Below, one piece after another: positions 1 to 10,610 of a DNA stretch of 64,000 nt (positions are counted from its first letter, which is position 1; each line of letters starts with the position of its first letter). The stretch is from NCBI GenBank assembly GCA_029237695.1, contig CM055267.1, positions 12,985,043-13,049,042 of the forward strand, in the 5' to 3' direction. Source of the DNA: Conchocele bisecta. Lineage: Eukaryota > Mollusca > Bivalvia > Lucinida > Thyasiridae. The notes beneath the pieces are model-generated. The model worked only from the letters and a program-made list of their open reading frames with translations. It was not told the DNA's origin and did no database searches. Position numbers and translations under genes: made by a program.

Positions 1-125
1 GGCTATTGTACAATTACAGCGATCAACAAACTGTGCTATAGGTATTTTATGTTTATAAAAATGAACATCAGAATATGTCGATGTAATTATTGAAATACAG
101 ACAGGGAAATATAGCACATTTTAAG

Positions 126-164
126 GGTTACGGACACTACGTGCTTTTTGTAGTGTCCGTAACC
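126..164. repeat. short perfect inverted repeat
   Basis: Two 15-nt arms, GGTTACGGACACTAC at 126-140 and its exact complement at 150-164, are separated by a 9-nt T-rich loop. The same 15-mer recurs at 302-316. It looks like the end of a small foldback element, not a regulatory terminator, because the context is a eukaryotic intron. Confidence 0.6.
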
Positions 165-1228
165 ACATTTTGTCGCTCAGAGACGTGTTAGTATGAAATA
201 ATTCTGCAATTCTTACATTTTTTAGGTTCCCAACAGTGCACCTATCAATCATCATATATAAGAGTGTATATTTTCTATTGGAAGTGGAAAATTCCTGACC
301 TGGTTACGGACACTACAAACATTTTATGCATTTTTATTTTCTCATTCTTTACAGTGCAAAATATTAACGTGATTTTTTGCTCTGCATTTTTTAGTTTTTA
401 CATATCACACATCCATAACCAAATATTTAAAAGGAAAAGACAAAACTATCAATTGACAGTGTACCTTATTTTTATAAATATAACGATGTCAAGGTCACTG
501 AAGCAAAAAAATGCATAACGAAGCACATGTTGGATACTTTTGTTAAAAAATAAACCATTTGTTGACCGACATCATTGATATATATATCATTTTTTTCGTC
601 TTGAAATAGTCTTCAAGTATAGCAAGATTTACTGGTTGTATTTTCATCCTAACGTACAACTATTGCATTTTGCAAATTAGCATTTTTCAAAGTGCAACTA
701 CATAACGCTAAAAAAGACACTTATTGTTGAATACTTGTAGCCATTAAAAAAATATGCATGTAGCCAGAGCCTTGAAATTGTGGGTACATGTCAAGGATAA
801 ACCCCCCTTAGTTTCCCATAATAAGTATTACATCTGTGTTCGAAAATGTGTTATCTAGGCCAATGTAACATGCAAAATCAGGAAACGGCGCTTTTACCGT
901 GTTTTACCCGTGTACACGTTGCCCTTTATTGTATAGGCAGCTTAAACGTTTTGACAATGAATTCGCTAAATAAAAACTAGAGCATGTGAATGTAAGAAAT
1001 AAACGGTACTCGATTCTTTGTGAAAGTTGCCATCGTATTTGGTGCGCTACATATCATCAAAATCCGTCCGTTTGTTAGGAAGATTTTAAAGAAAGTCTAC
1101 TGTAAAAATGACATCACAGATTACGTCATGAACGGAAAATCGGGTTTGGAAACCACGTGATACTACACCCTGCATAATGTTTGCAAAGGCAATAAGCTGG
1201 TTTAACTCTTAGAAGGCAGGTAACACAA

Positions 1229-1384
1229 ATTGTCATCTGCTGTTATAATTTGTCTTCTTACGCAACAAAAACATGATTTAACAGACTTTAGAATCATTTC
1301 CTTTTCCATTGGTTCTAAAGTGCTGTCAAAGCATATTTTTGACGAAAAAAATGTAAAATAAAAAAATACACAGCAGATGACAAA
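1229..1384. mobile_element. M1 foldback MITE
   Basis: The ends TGTCATCTGCTGT and ACAGCAGATGACA are complementary. Inside, ACTTTAGAATCATTTCC faces a matching right arm around CATTGGTTCTAAAGTGCTG. The same layout recurs near 6391, 41363, 50196, 51447, 51728, 54438 and 56583, which defines the family. There is no coding capacity, so it is non-autonomous. Confidence 0.75.
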
Positions 1385-1414
1385 CTAATTCAGCGTTGTA
1401 AGGGTTAGAGAACT

Positions 1415-1775
1415 GGGGCCTGTTTCACTAAACTTTGTACATTAAAAAAAAGTTGTACAAATATTTTTATGAATTTGCTTCTCACATTAACGTGGTGATC
1501 TAATGTTACAATTTTTGTCGCACCCGCTTGCGGACGGTGCGATATAGTCTGCACATCTGTACATGCGTCCGGTTAAAGTTTTTTGGTTAAAATTTTTCGA
1601 TATACTATGAAAGCCTCGGCGAGAGTGACATGCGCCGCAGCCATCTTGTCTAACTACATACACATCATTAACTGCAAACACCTCCACACAATATTTGCCA
1701 ACATCTGCTGTCAGTTCAAAGGTTATTGTGCCTTACAAACTTCTTAGTTGTACAAAGTTTAGTAACACAGGCCCC
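1415..1775. mobile_element. M2-like foldback MITE with nested insertion
   Basis: It opens with GGGGCCTGTTTCACTAAACT and closes with AAGTTTAGTAACACAGGCCC, which are complementary ends. The interior 1515-1660 (cysteine-free, GC-richer) is not part of the family. It closely resembles 6052-6203, so a second dispersed element appears to be nested inside. A related outer element is at 47233-47838. Confidence 0.65.
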
Positions 1776-1829
1776 TGGCTGGCCATGTATGAGATGAGGT
1801 TAGGGACATGAGGAACTTTATGTCACCAG

Positions 1830-1903
1830 GAGTTTGACCAGCTGGTGGCACAACAGAAGGAGATAGAGGAGAAGATGCATGACCTTGAGGCCAACCCACC
1901 CAG
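1830..1903 (+). CDS. KDM1A: KDM1A/LSD1 exon: end of the tower helix
   Basis: The exon encodes EFDQLVAQQKEIEEKMHDLE followed by ANPP and a serine codon split as AG|T across the next intron. This is the antiparallel coiled-coil return helix of the LSD1 tower, which in vertebrates binds CoREST. Human LSD1 has a very similar EYDELAETQ...LQELEANPPSD stretch. The acceptor is CACCAG at 1824-1829 and the donor is CAG|GTACGC at 1904. The pyrimidine tract is poor, so the exact 5' edge is less sure than the 3' edge. Joining to the exon at 15958 restores NPPSDVYLSS in frame, which confirms the assignment. Confidence 0.87.
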
Positions 1904-2486
1904 GTACGCAACCGCAGATAAACACTGCCAGATTCATTCAGTATATGCCCCCTGGGTCAGCGTTGAGGTTACTATTTGAGAGGGGGCTACAGTAAAGCTT
2001 GCATATACATGTTGCTATTTTCTGGGGACCAAGAAAGTGAGCTTATTATATCCGAGAATCGCTGTAGTTAGAATGAATTTTTCATCAAATGCAACATATT
2101 TGCTATGCCTAATCAACTAAATTATACATGTATGTGAACAAATAATTTGTTGTGTCTGTGTGTTTATTGTAAGCATATTTATAATTATTTAACAAATATT
2201 AATATTTTTTATTATAGCCCTGTCTTATGAAGTTTGCCGAGGGGTATATATATATAGTTTTCGACTTCCCATTTGTTCATCCGTCCATCCATCACACATA
2301 AACTTTGTTCTTCAGTCCAGGCGGTGGTGAAGGGTATCTGTGAACTCCCGCTCACTTGCTCTAGTTATATAAGTTAGGCCATGCCATTGTTTGTGTCCAC
2401 AAACTGTTAAGTGTCCACCCGGATGGCCAAAACCTGCTTTACATATTTTGTAAATACAAACAAGGCCTCGAAAAACAAACAAATGT

Positions 2487-2574
2487 AAATTTATGTTAAA
2501 AACTTCCTCAACCCTTTGCAGTGTGCAGTGTGCAGTGTGCAAAGGGTTGAGGAAGTTTTTAATAACATAAATTT
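2487..2574. repeat. inverted repeat with 9-bp tandem loop
   Basis: Arms of about 34 nt (AAATTTATGTTAAAAACTTC and onward, ending CCCTTTGCA at 2520) are mirrored at 2538-2574. The loop consists of GTGTGCA repeats. It is a near-perfect stem of unknown family. Confidence 0.7.
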
Positions 2575-2825
2575 AAATTGCTGCTAAATAATAATAAATC
2601 ACTCTATTCATGGACGGATTTAAAACTTAGACACGTCCCAAATCAAATTTCATGTTACTTCACAGAGAAAGTACTTTGTATGGCCTAATTAGTTATATGG
2701 AGGTAACGCATACATTACACAATAATCATTCTAGTTTTGATCAATAAAGAAAAAGGCGAGTGAGCAATGCAATGTGTCTCATCTATACCTATGATTCAAA
2801 TGTAAAAGGTAATACATACCAGTCA

Positions 2826-2934
2826 GGGCCCGGTTGCTCAAAGCTTCTGTTAGCTTAACAGACTGTTAAATCCTTAGCATTGCTAAGGATTTAACAATCT
2901 GTTAAGCTAACAGAGGTTTTGAGCAACCGGGCCC
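2826..2934. mobile_element. foldback element, GGGCCCGGTTGCTCAAA ends
   Basis: The 109-nt block is almost perfectly self-complementary. It starts GGGCCCGGTTGCTCAAA and ends TTTGAGCAACCGGGCCC, with the axis near 2880. A longer relative with the same ends lies at 12601-12768, which supports a mobile foldback family. Confidence 0.8.
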
Positions 2935-3304
2935 AGATCGTCGGGCAAACTCTGTTATTATGCCCCCAGTCTCGGTCCAGCCAGAGGCATATGGTGTTCG
3001 GACTCTGTCCATCTGTGTGTCTGTTCATCCGTCACATTAAGAAGTTTCCCTTGAAGGAGTACTTAAATATTATCAACACATCTTACTTGTGGACAAATGC
3101 CACACATACATGCTGCCCTTAATATGACCTCGACCTTCCTTCACAACTTTGAACTTTTTCACACATTAAGAAGTTCGCTGGAGTTTCTCAACTCTGTCAT
3201 TAACTTCTATATCCCTTGATGGATTACTTATACAATACATCATACTTGTGAACAAATGCCACACATCTTGACCTTTTGACCTTCATAACTTTGAACTTTT
3301 GATA

Positions 3305-3650
3305 GGAGTTCATCCATACCGGAATTCCGACTGGAGACCTGGTTTGGCCCTCACATATGGCATCTTGTATGTGACAGTTGAACCTGGTTATACCCCTTAT
3401 GTGAGTATTACGATTATTCGTGATCATATTTTATGGGAAGGGGCCAAGTGACTTTGGTGCGGTATGACCTGGTACCAGGTCAGGTTATTCTAATTTCAGG
3501 GCTGAATTTATTTTTTCTCTAAATATTCCTTTCTGATTTTGGGATTTCCCCGCCAATGCAGCAGGTTAAAACGGGATCGAACCCGTTTGCCCGGCCTTAC
3601 ATGGCCTTAGCTGTTGATAGGCTGTTAAGCACCAATAAACAAACAAACAC
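3305..3650 (+). mobile_element. V element (SINE-like), forward copy
   Basis: Diagnostic segments in order are GGAATTCCGACTGGAGACC, CCTGGTACCAGGTCAGG, TTCTAATTTCAGGGCTGAAT, GATCGAACCCGTTTGCC, CTTAGCTGTTGATAGGC and an ACAAACAAAC tail. The same order recurs at 9471, 27854 (3' part), 40540, and in reverse at 44033, 44686, 49096, 54660 and 57690. The GATCGAACCC block resembles a tRNA B box, and the tail suggests reverse transcription. It has no ORF. Confidence 0.75.
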
Positions 3651-4142
3651 ACATCCATGTTGCCCTTAATATGACCTTCACCATTTTACCTTCACAAATG
3701 TGCTTATGAATGAATACTTATAACTTTTGATTAATTAACTTTGCAACAGTTTCTCCAATCTGCCACCGGGGGCATTTGTGTGCCGACGGGCCTCAGTTTC
3801 TTGTTTTCTTTATCAATTGACAAAAAAATCAATTGGAATGAATTGACAGATTACTCCATGTCTTAAAGTGACCGTCTCAGATGGTAACTCCGAAGATGCA
3901 TTTCATAAACACAGTTTACATATATGAATGCGGATTGTAAGACTACAGTTGCAACTTGGTCACAAACATCCGTTTTCAGCTAATTATCGCATTTGAAAGT
4001 CAGCTTCCGATTTCATTAACAGCAAGTCGAGGAAACTACATTCTAAATTTAATTTGGCAGTGTTCCGTCACCTCAGGAAATACCTACTAGTAGTGAGGTT
4101 GTACCTATCACTGATTCATAGTTACCACTGACTGCCATTTTT

Positions 4143-4204
4143 GTCGCGTCTGCTTTAGGAAGGCGCGACTATAGTCGCCGCTATTTCCGTCGTCCGCGTC
4201 GTCG
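4143..4204. repeat. GTCGCGTCTGCTTTAG dispersed repeat fragment
   Basis: The stretch GTCGCGTCTGCTTTAG, then GGCGCGACTATAGTCG and GTCGTC/GCGTCG repeats, is matched at 13703-13800. Both copies sit immediately upstream of a ~180-bp tandem array, so this looks like the head of the same composite repeat. Confidence 0.6.
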
Positions 4205-5215
4205 TCTGAAATGTCAAAAACTTTGTACAAGCTTCGTCATCATGCTATTACTTTACTTTATGGATTGCTTCAATATTTGGACACTTGATACATGTAAGCA
4301 TTAGGAACACACTTATGCCGCCAATTCACATGACCTTCACCTTTTTTACCTTCAAACACTTGGTCATTTTTTTGCATCAAAAACTTTGTACAAGCTTCAT
4401 CATCATGCTATAACTTTAATATTACTTGACGCATTCCTTCAATGTTTGGACACTTGATATATGTAAACATTTGGAACACACTAATGCCGACATTCACATG
4501 ACCTTGACCTTTTTTATCTTCAAATTTTTGCTGAAACTCTTAGCCATTTTTTTTGCGTCAAAAAATTTGTACAAGCTTCATCATCATGCTATAACTTTAA
4601 TATTAATGTACGGATTGCTTCAATGTTTGGACACTTGATACATGTAATCATTAGGATTGCTACAATAGTTGGATACTTGATACATGTGAGCATTTGGAAC
4701 ACACTCATGCCGCAATTAACATGACCTTGACATTTTTCACCTTCATATTTTTGCGGAAACACAAGCCATTTTTTGCGTCAAAAAGTTTGTACAAGTTTCT
4801 TCATCATTGTTTAACATTAATATTACCTGATGGATTGCTTCAATATTTGGAAACTTGATACATGTAAGCATTTGGAACACACTTATGCTGCCATTCACAT
4901 GACCTTGACCTTTTTTACCTTCAAATTTTTGCTGAAACACAAAAAGATAAAAAGTTTGTACAAGCTTCTTCATCATGGGATAACTTTAATATTACTTGAC
5001 GGATTGCTACAATAGTTGGATACTTGATACATGTGAGCATTTGGAACGCACTCATGCCGCAATTAACATGACCTTGAACTTTTTCACCTTCATATTTTTG
5101 CGGAAACACGTAGCCATTTCAAAAAGTTTGTAGAAGTTTCTTCATCGTTTAACATTAATATTACTTGATGGATTGCTTCAATATTTGGACACTTGATACA
5201 TGTAAGCATTTGGAA
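4205..5215. repeat. ~180-bp tandem repeat, about 6 diverged copies
   Basis: Copies can be followed by AAAACTTTGTACAAGCTTC and TGGATTGCTTCAATATTTGG (approx. 4208, 4377, 4557, 4779, 4945, 5117), spaced roughly 165-220 bp with internal deletions. Each carries ACATGACCTTGACC-type direct half-sites. Short open frames across it are by-products of the repeat. Confidence 0.75.
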
Positions 5216-5221
5216 CACATA

Positions 5222-5848
5222 AAACTATGCTGCCTCTGCTCAATAAATGTAAATCCAATAATTGTTTACAAGAAAACATTGTTAAAGGTACATGCCCACT
5301 CAGTAGGCACAAATGTTCATTATATCAGAGACATCATCCGAGACATTTTCTGGCAAAATAAACATTCAGTCACCATTACTCCACATATTGATTGGCATTA
5401 TTATACATTTTATATCAGACATAAATTTCCGCACTGATATCAGGGGCGATAATCATGTTTCCTTAAAATGTTGACGGACATTACTATTTATTCTCGGTAT
5501 CTATTTTTTAATGTGCAATGATCATACTTTATAATCTGTCGAAAATATTATTTTTTCAGGTGACGCATTTATTTAGTATAAATAAACAAAATATATCATG
5601 CCTCATTTGCATATGAAAATAGCCTGATACCACCGCGTGTCACTATCAGTAACATAAATATTACAAAATGATTATATCTGTATAGCGGGCACTTGGAATT
5701 TTTAGAACTGGTGGAATAGTGACACAATTATACACTTATTTAATTCCTATAAAGGACATTTTATGCCTACTGAGTGGGCATGTACCTTTAATGTGAAATT
5801 TACAGACTATCATAATTTTGGACTTCAGTTCAGTGAAACGGCCCCCAG
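5222..5848. mobile_element. M2 foldback MITE split by a P element
   Basis: The left part (5236-5281) reads CTCAATAAATGTAAATCC then GTTTACAAGAAAACATTG. The right part (5792-5848) continues ATGTGAAATTTACAGACTAT and ends AGTGAAACGGCCCC. In other M2 copies these two pieces are contiguous through a single TTAA. The left terminal arm is missing, so the copy was truncated before or after the insertion. Confidence 0.75.
5282..5791. mobile_element. P element (piggyBac-like MITE), TTAA target
   Basis: The ends are TTAAAGGTACATGCCCACT and its complement AGTGGGCATGTACCTTTAA, giving a TTAA duplication and terminal inverted repeats of about 17-28 bp. It carries no transposase ORF. TTAA duplication with short TIRs is the piggyBac/Kolobok-type hallmark; the assignment to piggyBac is inference. 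Copies are at 41623, 50520 (fragment) and 54725. Confidence 0.8.
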
Positions 5849-6051
5849 CATGCAGTCTGGTCAGTGGCTATGTTGTATTGTATTACCGGTACCTCCATCG
5901 ATGTAAGTGCTAATTTGTGCTAAATCTGGCTATGTTTATGGTAATCACAATCAAATGATACAAACATTATTTCAGGATATTTTATGGAAAACGAGAACGT
6001 ATAGCGTATGTTTATATTTAAATTTGTTCATATGTTAATTGTTTAGGCTTT

Positions 6052-6203
6052 ATGTCGTGCCCGCTTGCAGACAGCGCGATAGTCGGCACTTTGGCGTAAA
6101 TATGTGCGTCCGGGTTAATGTTTTTGGTTAAAGTTTTCCGGTATACTATCAAAGCCTTTGGGGTGGGCGCGACATGCGGTCCGCGGCCATCTAGTCTGTT
6201 AGG
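6052..6203. repeat. dispersed repeat shared with 1515-1660
   Basis: GTCGTGCCCGCTTGCAGAC, GCGCGATAGTCGGC, GTGCGTCCGGGTTAA and GGTATACTATCAAAGCC occur in the same order as in the nested segment at 1515-1660. No ends or ORF can be defined. Confidence 0.55.
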
Positions 6204-6390
6204 ACGACCTTTTGACGCATTTCATCAGGTTGCCATTTGCATGGTGTTGTTCATGACTTAACTCTGCTTCGCTAAAAATGCTATTTCAAGTGCATGTCGG
6301 TTTACGTTGACCCTGTTGAAATATTCGTGAACTTTTCAACCTAACCTGCATGTGATCCAGTTGATCTGTATTATGGCTGTATGTAACCTT

Positions 6391-6547
6391 GTCGTCTGCT
6401 GTTTATTTTTCATTTTCAATTTCTCCCATCAAAAACATGGTTTGACAGCAATTTAGAATCATTTCCAATGGAAATGATTCTAACATGCTGTCAGACCATG
6501 TTTTTATTGAGAAAGACGGAAAAACAAAAAAACAATAACAGACGACA
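6391..6547. mobile_element. M1 foldback MITE
   Basis: The ends are GTCGTCTGCTGTT and AACAGACGAC. The centre contains AGAATCATTTCCAATGG followed by AAATGATTCTAAC, a perfect palindrome. It is flanked by AACATGGTTTGACAGC on the left and GCTGTCAGACCATGTT on the right. Confidence 0.8.
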
Positions 6548-6574
6548 ATTTTTGTTCCCAGCATTCTACTAGTT

Positions 6575-6703
6575 ATATCCCCGGCATACGAAGTATGTCA
6601 AGGGGTATATAGTTTTTGTCATTCCTTGTGTGTGTTTGTCCGTCCGTTTGTCCGTCTGTCCGTCTGTAAGATTTGCATTAAAGTTTTTATTGATCAGTCC
6701 AGG
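6575..6703 (+). repeat. dispersed element head with GTCCGTCC tract, leading into 48-bp array
   Basis: CCCCGGCATACGAAGTATGT, GGGGTATATAG and a GTCCGTCCGT/GTCCGTCTGT tract precede CAGTCCAGGTGGCGG. The same layout is seen once at 2230-2330 without amplification. This suggests the minisatellite grew from the 3' part of this dispersed element. Confidence 0.6.
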
Positions 6704-9216
6704 TGGCGGCCGGGGCTATCCGTGAGCCTCTGATCACTTCCTAGTGGATTGTAAGCCGGGGCTATCCGTGAGCCCTGTCATTCTCTTATGGATTGTAAGC
6801 CGGGGCTATCCGTGTTGCTCTGATCACTTGCCTCTAGTTGGATTGTAAGCCGGGGCTATCCGTGAGCCTCTGATCACTTGCACATGTTGTGGGGATGTAG
6901 CCACTGTCAGGTTGGCCGGGGCATGGAGCCTCTGATCACCTTGCTAGTGGATTGTAAAGCCTGGGGCTACCAGCGTGAGCCTCTGATCACTTGCTCTAGT
7001 GGATTGTAAGCCGGGGCTATCCGTGAGCCTCTGATCACTTGCTCTAGTGGATTGTAAGCCGGGGCTATCCGTGAGCCTCTGATCACTTGCTCTAGTGGAT
7101 TGTAAGCCGGGGCTATCCGAGATCCTCTGATCACTTTGCTGTAGTGGATTGTAAAGCCGGGGCTATCCTGATCCTCTGATCACTTTCTCTAGTGATTGTA
7201 AACTGGGGCAATCCGTGAGCCTCTGATCACTTGCTCAGTGGATTGTAAGCCGGGGCTATCGTGAGCTCTGATGCACTTGCTGTAGTGGATTTGTTAAGCC
7301 GGGGCTATCCGAGAGCCTCAGATCACTTTGGATCTCCTAAGTTGTATTGTAAGCCGGGGCTATCCTGATGGGGGAGCCTCTGATCACTTTGCTGTAGTGG
7401 TTTGTTAAGCCGGGGCTATCCGTGAGCCTCCTGGATCACTTTAAGCTCTAGTGGATTGTAGCCGGGGCTATCCGTGAGCCCTCTGATCACTTGCCTCTAG
7501 TGATAGTAAGCCGGGCTATCCGTGAGCCTTCGGATCACTTGCTGTATGTGGATTGGTAAGCCGGGGCTATCCTGTGAGGGGACCTCTGATCACTTGCTCT
7601 AGTGGATTGGTAAGCTGGGGCCTATCCGTGAGCCTCTGACCACTTGCTGTAGTGGATTGTTAAGCCGGGCTAATCCGTGACCTCTGAATCACTTGGGCTG
7701 TAGTGGGATTGTAAGCCGGGCTATCTGTGAGCCTCGATCACTTGCCTCTAAGTGGAAATTGGGTAAGCCGGGGGGCTTATCCGTTGAAGGGGCCTCCTGA
7801 TCACTTTTGCTCTTTGGAGGTAAGCCGGGGCTATCCGTGAGCCTCTGATCACTTGCGGTAGTGGGGATTGTAAGCCGGGGCTATATTGTGGGGAGCCTCT
7901 GTCACTTGCTCTAGTGGGGATTGTATGACCCGGGCTAAAATCCGTGAGCCTCTGATCACTTGCTGTTGTGGATTGTAAGCCGGGGCCGATCCGTGAGCCT
8001 CTGATCAACTTGCTGTAGTGGATTGGTTGTAAGGCCGGGGCTATCTGTGAGGGGCGCTGATACTTGCTGTAGTGGATTGTAAAGCCGGGGCTTATCTTGT
8101 TGAGCCTCTGAACACTTGCGTAGTGGATTGTAAGCCGGGGCTATTTTTGAGCCTCTGATCACTTGCTCTAGTGGATTGTAAGCCGGGGCTATCTGTGAGC
8201 CTCTGATCACTTGCTCTAGTGGATTGTAAGCCGGGGCTATCCGTGAGCCTCTGATCACTTGCTCCAGTGGATTGTAAGCCGGAGCTATCCGTGAGCCTCT
8301 GATCACTTGCTGTAGTGGATTGTAAGCCGGGGCTATCAGTGAGCCTCTGATCACTTGCTCTAGTGGATTGTAAGCCGGAGCTATCCGTGAGCCTCTGATC
8401 ACTTGCTGTAGTGGATTGTAAGCCGGAGCTATCCGTGAGCCTTGAGCACTTGGCACTTAGTGGATTGTAAGCGGGCTATCTGTGAGCCTCTGATCACTTG
8501 CTGTAGTGGATTGTAAGCGGAGCTATCCGTGAGCCTCTGATCACTTGCTGTAGGGATTGTAAGCCGCTATCCGTGAGCCTATGATCACTTGCTGTATTGT
8601 AAGCCGCCGCTATTCGGTTGAAGCTAATGATACTTGCTGTAGTGGATTGTAAGCCGGGGCTATCTGTGAGCATCTGATCACTTGCTGTAGTGGATTGTAA
8701 GCCGGGGCTATATTCACTTGCTGTAGTGGATTGTAAGCCGGGGCTATCTGTGAGCCTCTGATCACTTGCTGTAGTGGATTGTAAGCCGGGGCTATCTGTG
8801 AGCCTCTGATCACTTGCTGTAGTGGATTGTAAGCCGGGGCTATCCGTGAGCCTCTGATCACTTGCTCTAGTGGATTGTAAGCCGGGGCTATCTGTGAGCC
8901 TCTGATCACTTGCTGTAGTGGATTGTAAGCCGGGGCTATCCGTGAGCCTCTGATCACTTGCTCTAGTGGATTGTAAGCCGGGGCTATCCGTGAGCCTCTA
9001 ATCACTTGCTCTAGTGGATTGTAAGCCGGGGCTATCCGTGAGCCTCTGATCACTTGCTCTAGTGGATTGTAAGCCGGGGCTATCTGTGAGCCTCTGATCA
9101 CTTGCTGTAGTGGATTGTAAGCCGGGGCTATCTGTGAGCCTCTGATCACTTGCTCTAGTGGATTGTAAGCCGGGGCTATCCGTGAGCCTCTGATCACTTG
9201 CTCTAGTGGATTGTAA
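6704..9216. repeat. 48-bp minisatellite, about 50 copies, in KDM1A intron 1
   Basis: The unit is GGATTGTAAGCCGGGG, then CTATCCGTGAGCCTCTGATC, then ACTTGCTCTAGT. The period is exactly 48 in clean stretches (for example GCCGGGG at 8881 and 8929). CTATC(C/T)GTGAG and GCT(CT/GT)AGTGG are the main variant sites. About 50 copies follow from length. Between roughly 7100 and 8110 the units carry many one-base indels, while 8640-9216 is clean. Because 48 is a multiple of three, long minus-strand frames arise (7956-8456, 8610-9323); they are artefacts of the repeat. Confidence 0.95.
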
Positions 9217-9470
9217 CTGTACAGATGCAGCGTGTGTACAGAAACCCAACACATTATGTAACCAAAGGGACTACAACAAAGATGTTTCCAAAACAAGAGT
9301 GTTGTAGCTAGCTCATTCAGCATGCATGTGATACGTCGTGAGAGAGTGGACCTGGTTGGGGTAAGATAAGAGAAAAATAAATATGGATTATGAGAATTCT
9401 CATTGTGATTTCAAAAAGGATACTTGTACTTTTCTGTGTGTCAGGTGTTCAAGTTCTTCCTGTACAAGTG
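9217..9470 (+). other. intronic spacer, nothing recognised
   Basis: Unique-looking sequence lies between the 48-bp array and a V element. I see no exon, hairpin or repeat match. Confidence 0.5.
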
Positions 9471-9705
9471 GTAGGTGGGAGCACGCGATGGGTAATTTAC
9501 TGATCGGGGTTCATCCTTACCTTTGGTGTGGTATGGACCTGGCACCAGGTCAGGTTATTCTAATTTTAGGGCTGAATTTCGATGTAAACATTCTGTTCCG
9601 ATTTTGGGATTTTTGCCCCAATTCAGCAGGTTAAATTTGGGATCGAACCCGTTGGCCAAATCTTAAATGACCTTAGCTGTTGATAGGCCGTTAAACACCA
9701 ATAAA
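9471..9705 (+). mobile_element. V element, forward copy with internal deletion
   Basis: GGTGTGGTATGGACCTGGCA, CAGGTCAGGTTATTCTAA, GATCGAACCCGTTGGCC and CTTAGCTGTTGATAGGCC appear in family order, ending in CCAATAAATTAA. The middle of the family 5' half is missing compared with 3305-3650. Confidence 0.75.
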
Positions 9706-10525
9706 TTAATCTTTCTGTACGAAACTCGCCTATTCCAAAATTTTACATTTATGAAGTTGATATTTACTGTCATTTCTGCTGCAAAATGCAATAATTTCTT
9801 TCACTCATAGTGTATCCAGATGGTCAATGTAGTAATCATAACTTTGGTTGTCTGGAAGATGAGTTACCTCCCATTGTATTTGCGCGCATAATTTCGTGCC
9901 CGGAGCATAATACCGAATACCCTTTGGAAGATTTTCATGAAACTTTACACATGCATAGACCACAAGCCAAAGGTGTGTTGTGAGCAAGAATGACAACTTC
10001 TGTGTCCCTAATTTTGACTCTTTGGAATATTTCATGATATTTCACACTTGACCCATGACCCAAAAGTGTGTCTCCTGCAAGAATGACGACTCTTACCTTA
10101 TTAAAATACATGTAGTAGTTACTCACTTTATTGTTTTTGCAGACTGTGTGTAGGTGGGGCGGGGGATACACATGCGCTGGAGGTCAAGCGTTTATAGTAG
10201 CTTTGGTTACACAATGTACTGGGTTTCCATGTACACCTACTGCTGCAGGGCCTGATATGGTGTCATTTTGTGAATGTACAAACATGCGCAGTGAAGGTTT
10301 CAGTTGTGTGTTTATGCTCACACCAATTTATTGGAAAGGGTGGGGTCATTGTTTTACCCTGGTCGGTCCTGGTGTGTCTATCGCACCTAAATGTTCACCT
10401 TGTTGATTTAGGTCCTGAAGTCATAAATTACTTGAAGTCAATCGTTTTCATGATTATTCACACATGCGTACATCGCAATGCAATTGTGACTCGTGTGCAA
10501 GAAAGACAACTGAATTTTTATGCCC
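9706..10525 (+). other. intronic stretch with diverged ~100-bp repeats
   Basis: Loosely repeated units are visible: CATGAAACTTTACACATG then GTGTGTTGTGAGCAAGAATG near 9935-9990, CATGATATTTCACACTTG then GTGTGTCTCCTGCAAGAATG near 10030-10090, and a third near 10450-10510. These are old tandem copies. No coding exon is seen. Confidence 0.5.
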
Positions 10526-10610
10526 CCGCTACCGAAAGGTACGGGGGCATATAGTGTTACCGACGTCCGTCCGTACGTCCGTCCCGTCCGTACGTCCCGA
10601 TATTATATTC
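10526..10610. repeat. TATGCCCCCG...CGGGGGCATA dispersed repeat head
   Basis: TTATGCCCCCGCTACCGAAA and GGTACGGGGGCATATAG form a short inverted repeat, followed by a GTCCGTCCGTAC tract. A second copy is at 11456-11525. The two copies bracket a tandem array. Confidence 0.65.

Larger units (their letters stand above)
1..1829 (+). other. 3' part of a KDM1A intron (upstream exons outside window)
   Basis: No coding exon is recognisable here. The sequence is AT-rich and bounded on the right by a KDM1A exon at 1830, so it is inferred to be intron. It holds a 15-bp perfect stem at 126-140/150-164 (GGTTACGGACACTAC and its complement), with a third copy of that arm at 302-316. An M1 foldback and an M2-like foldback follow and are listed separately. 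The 84-codon open frame at 264-518 has no recognisable domain and looks like chance. Confidence 0.6.
1904..4142 (+). other. KDM1A intron 1, proximal part: dispersed repeats only
   Basis: No exon is visible. The stretch contains a dispersed element around 2230-2370 (GGGGTATATA followed by CCGTCC repeats and CAGTCCAGGCGG), the hairpins at 2487 and 2826, and a V element at 3305. It also has unlisted mosaic sequence with isolated TGACCTTGACC-like motifs. The 2312-2368 portion resembles the unit of the 48-bp array at 6704. Confidence 0.6.

Noticed and set aside
126..164. Rho-independent terminator.
   Set aside because: The context is a eukaryotic intron; a T-rich loop stem here is an inverted repeat fragment.
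6704..9216. The 48-bp array as another splice-site array (it has GTAAGC, GTGAGC and TTGCTCTAG).
   Set aside because: GTAAGC and GTGAGC are preceded by ATT and TCC, not CAG, and TTGCTCTAG is not joined to a donor; the match to splice consensus is weak.
7748..9323. Minus-strand frames of up to 237 codons with RGSRIAPAYNPLEQV repeats.
   Set aside because: They are read-through of the 48-bp minisatellite (48 = 3 x 16).
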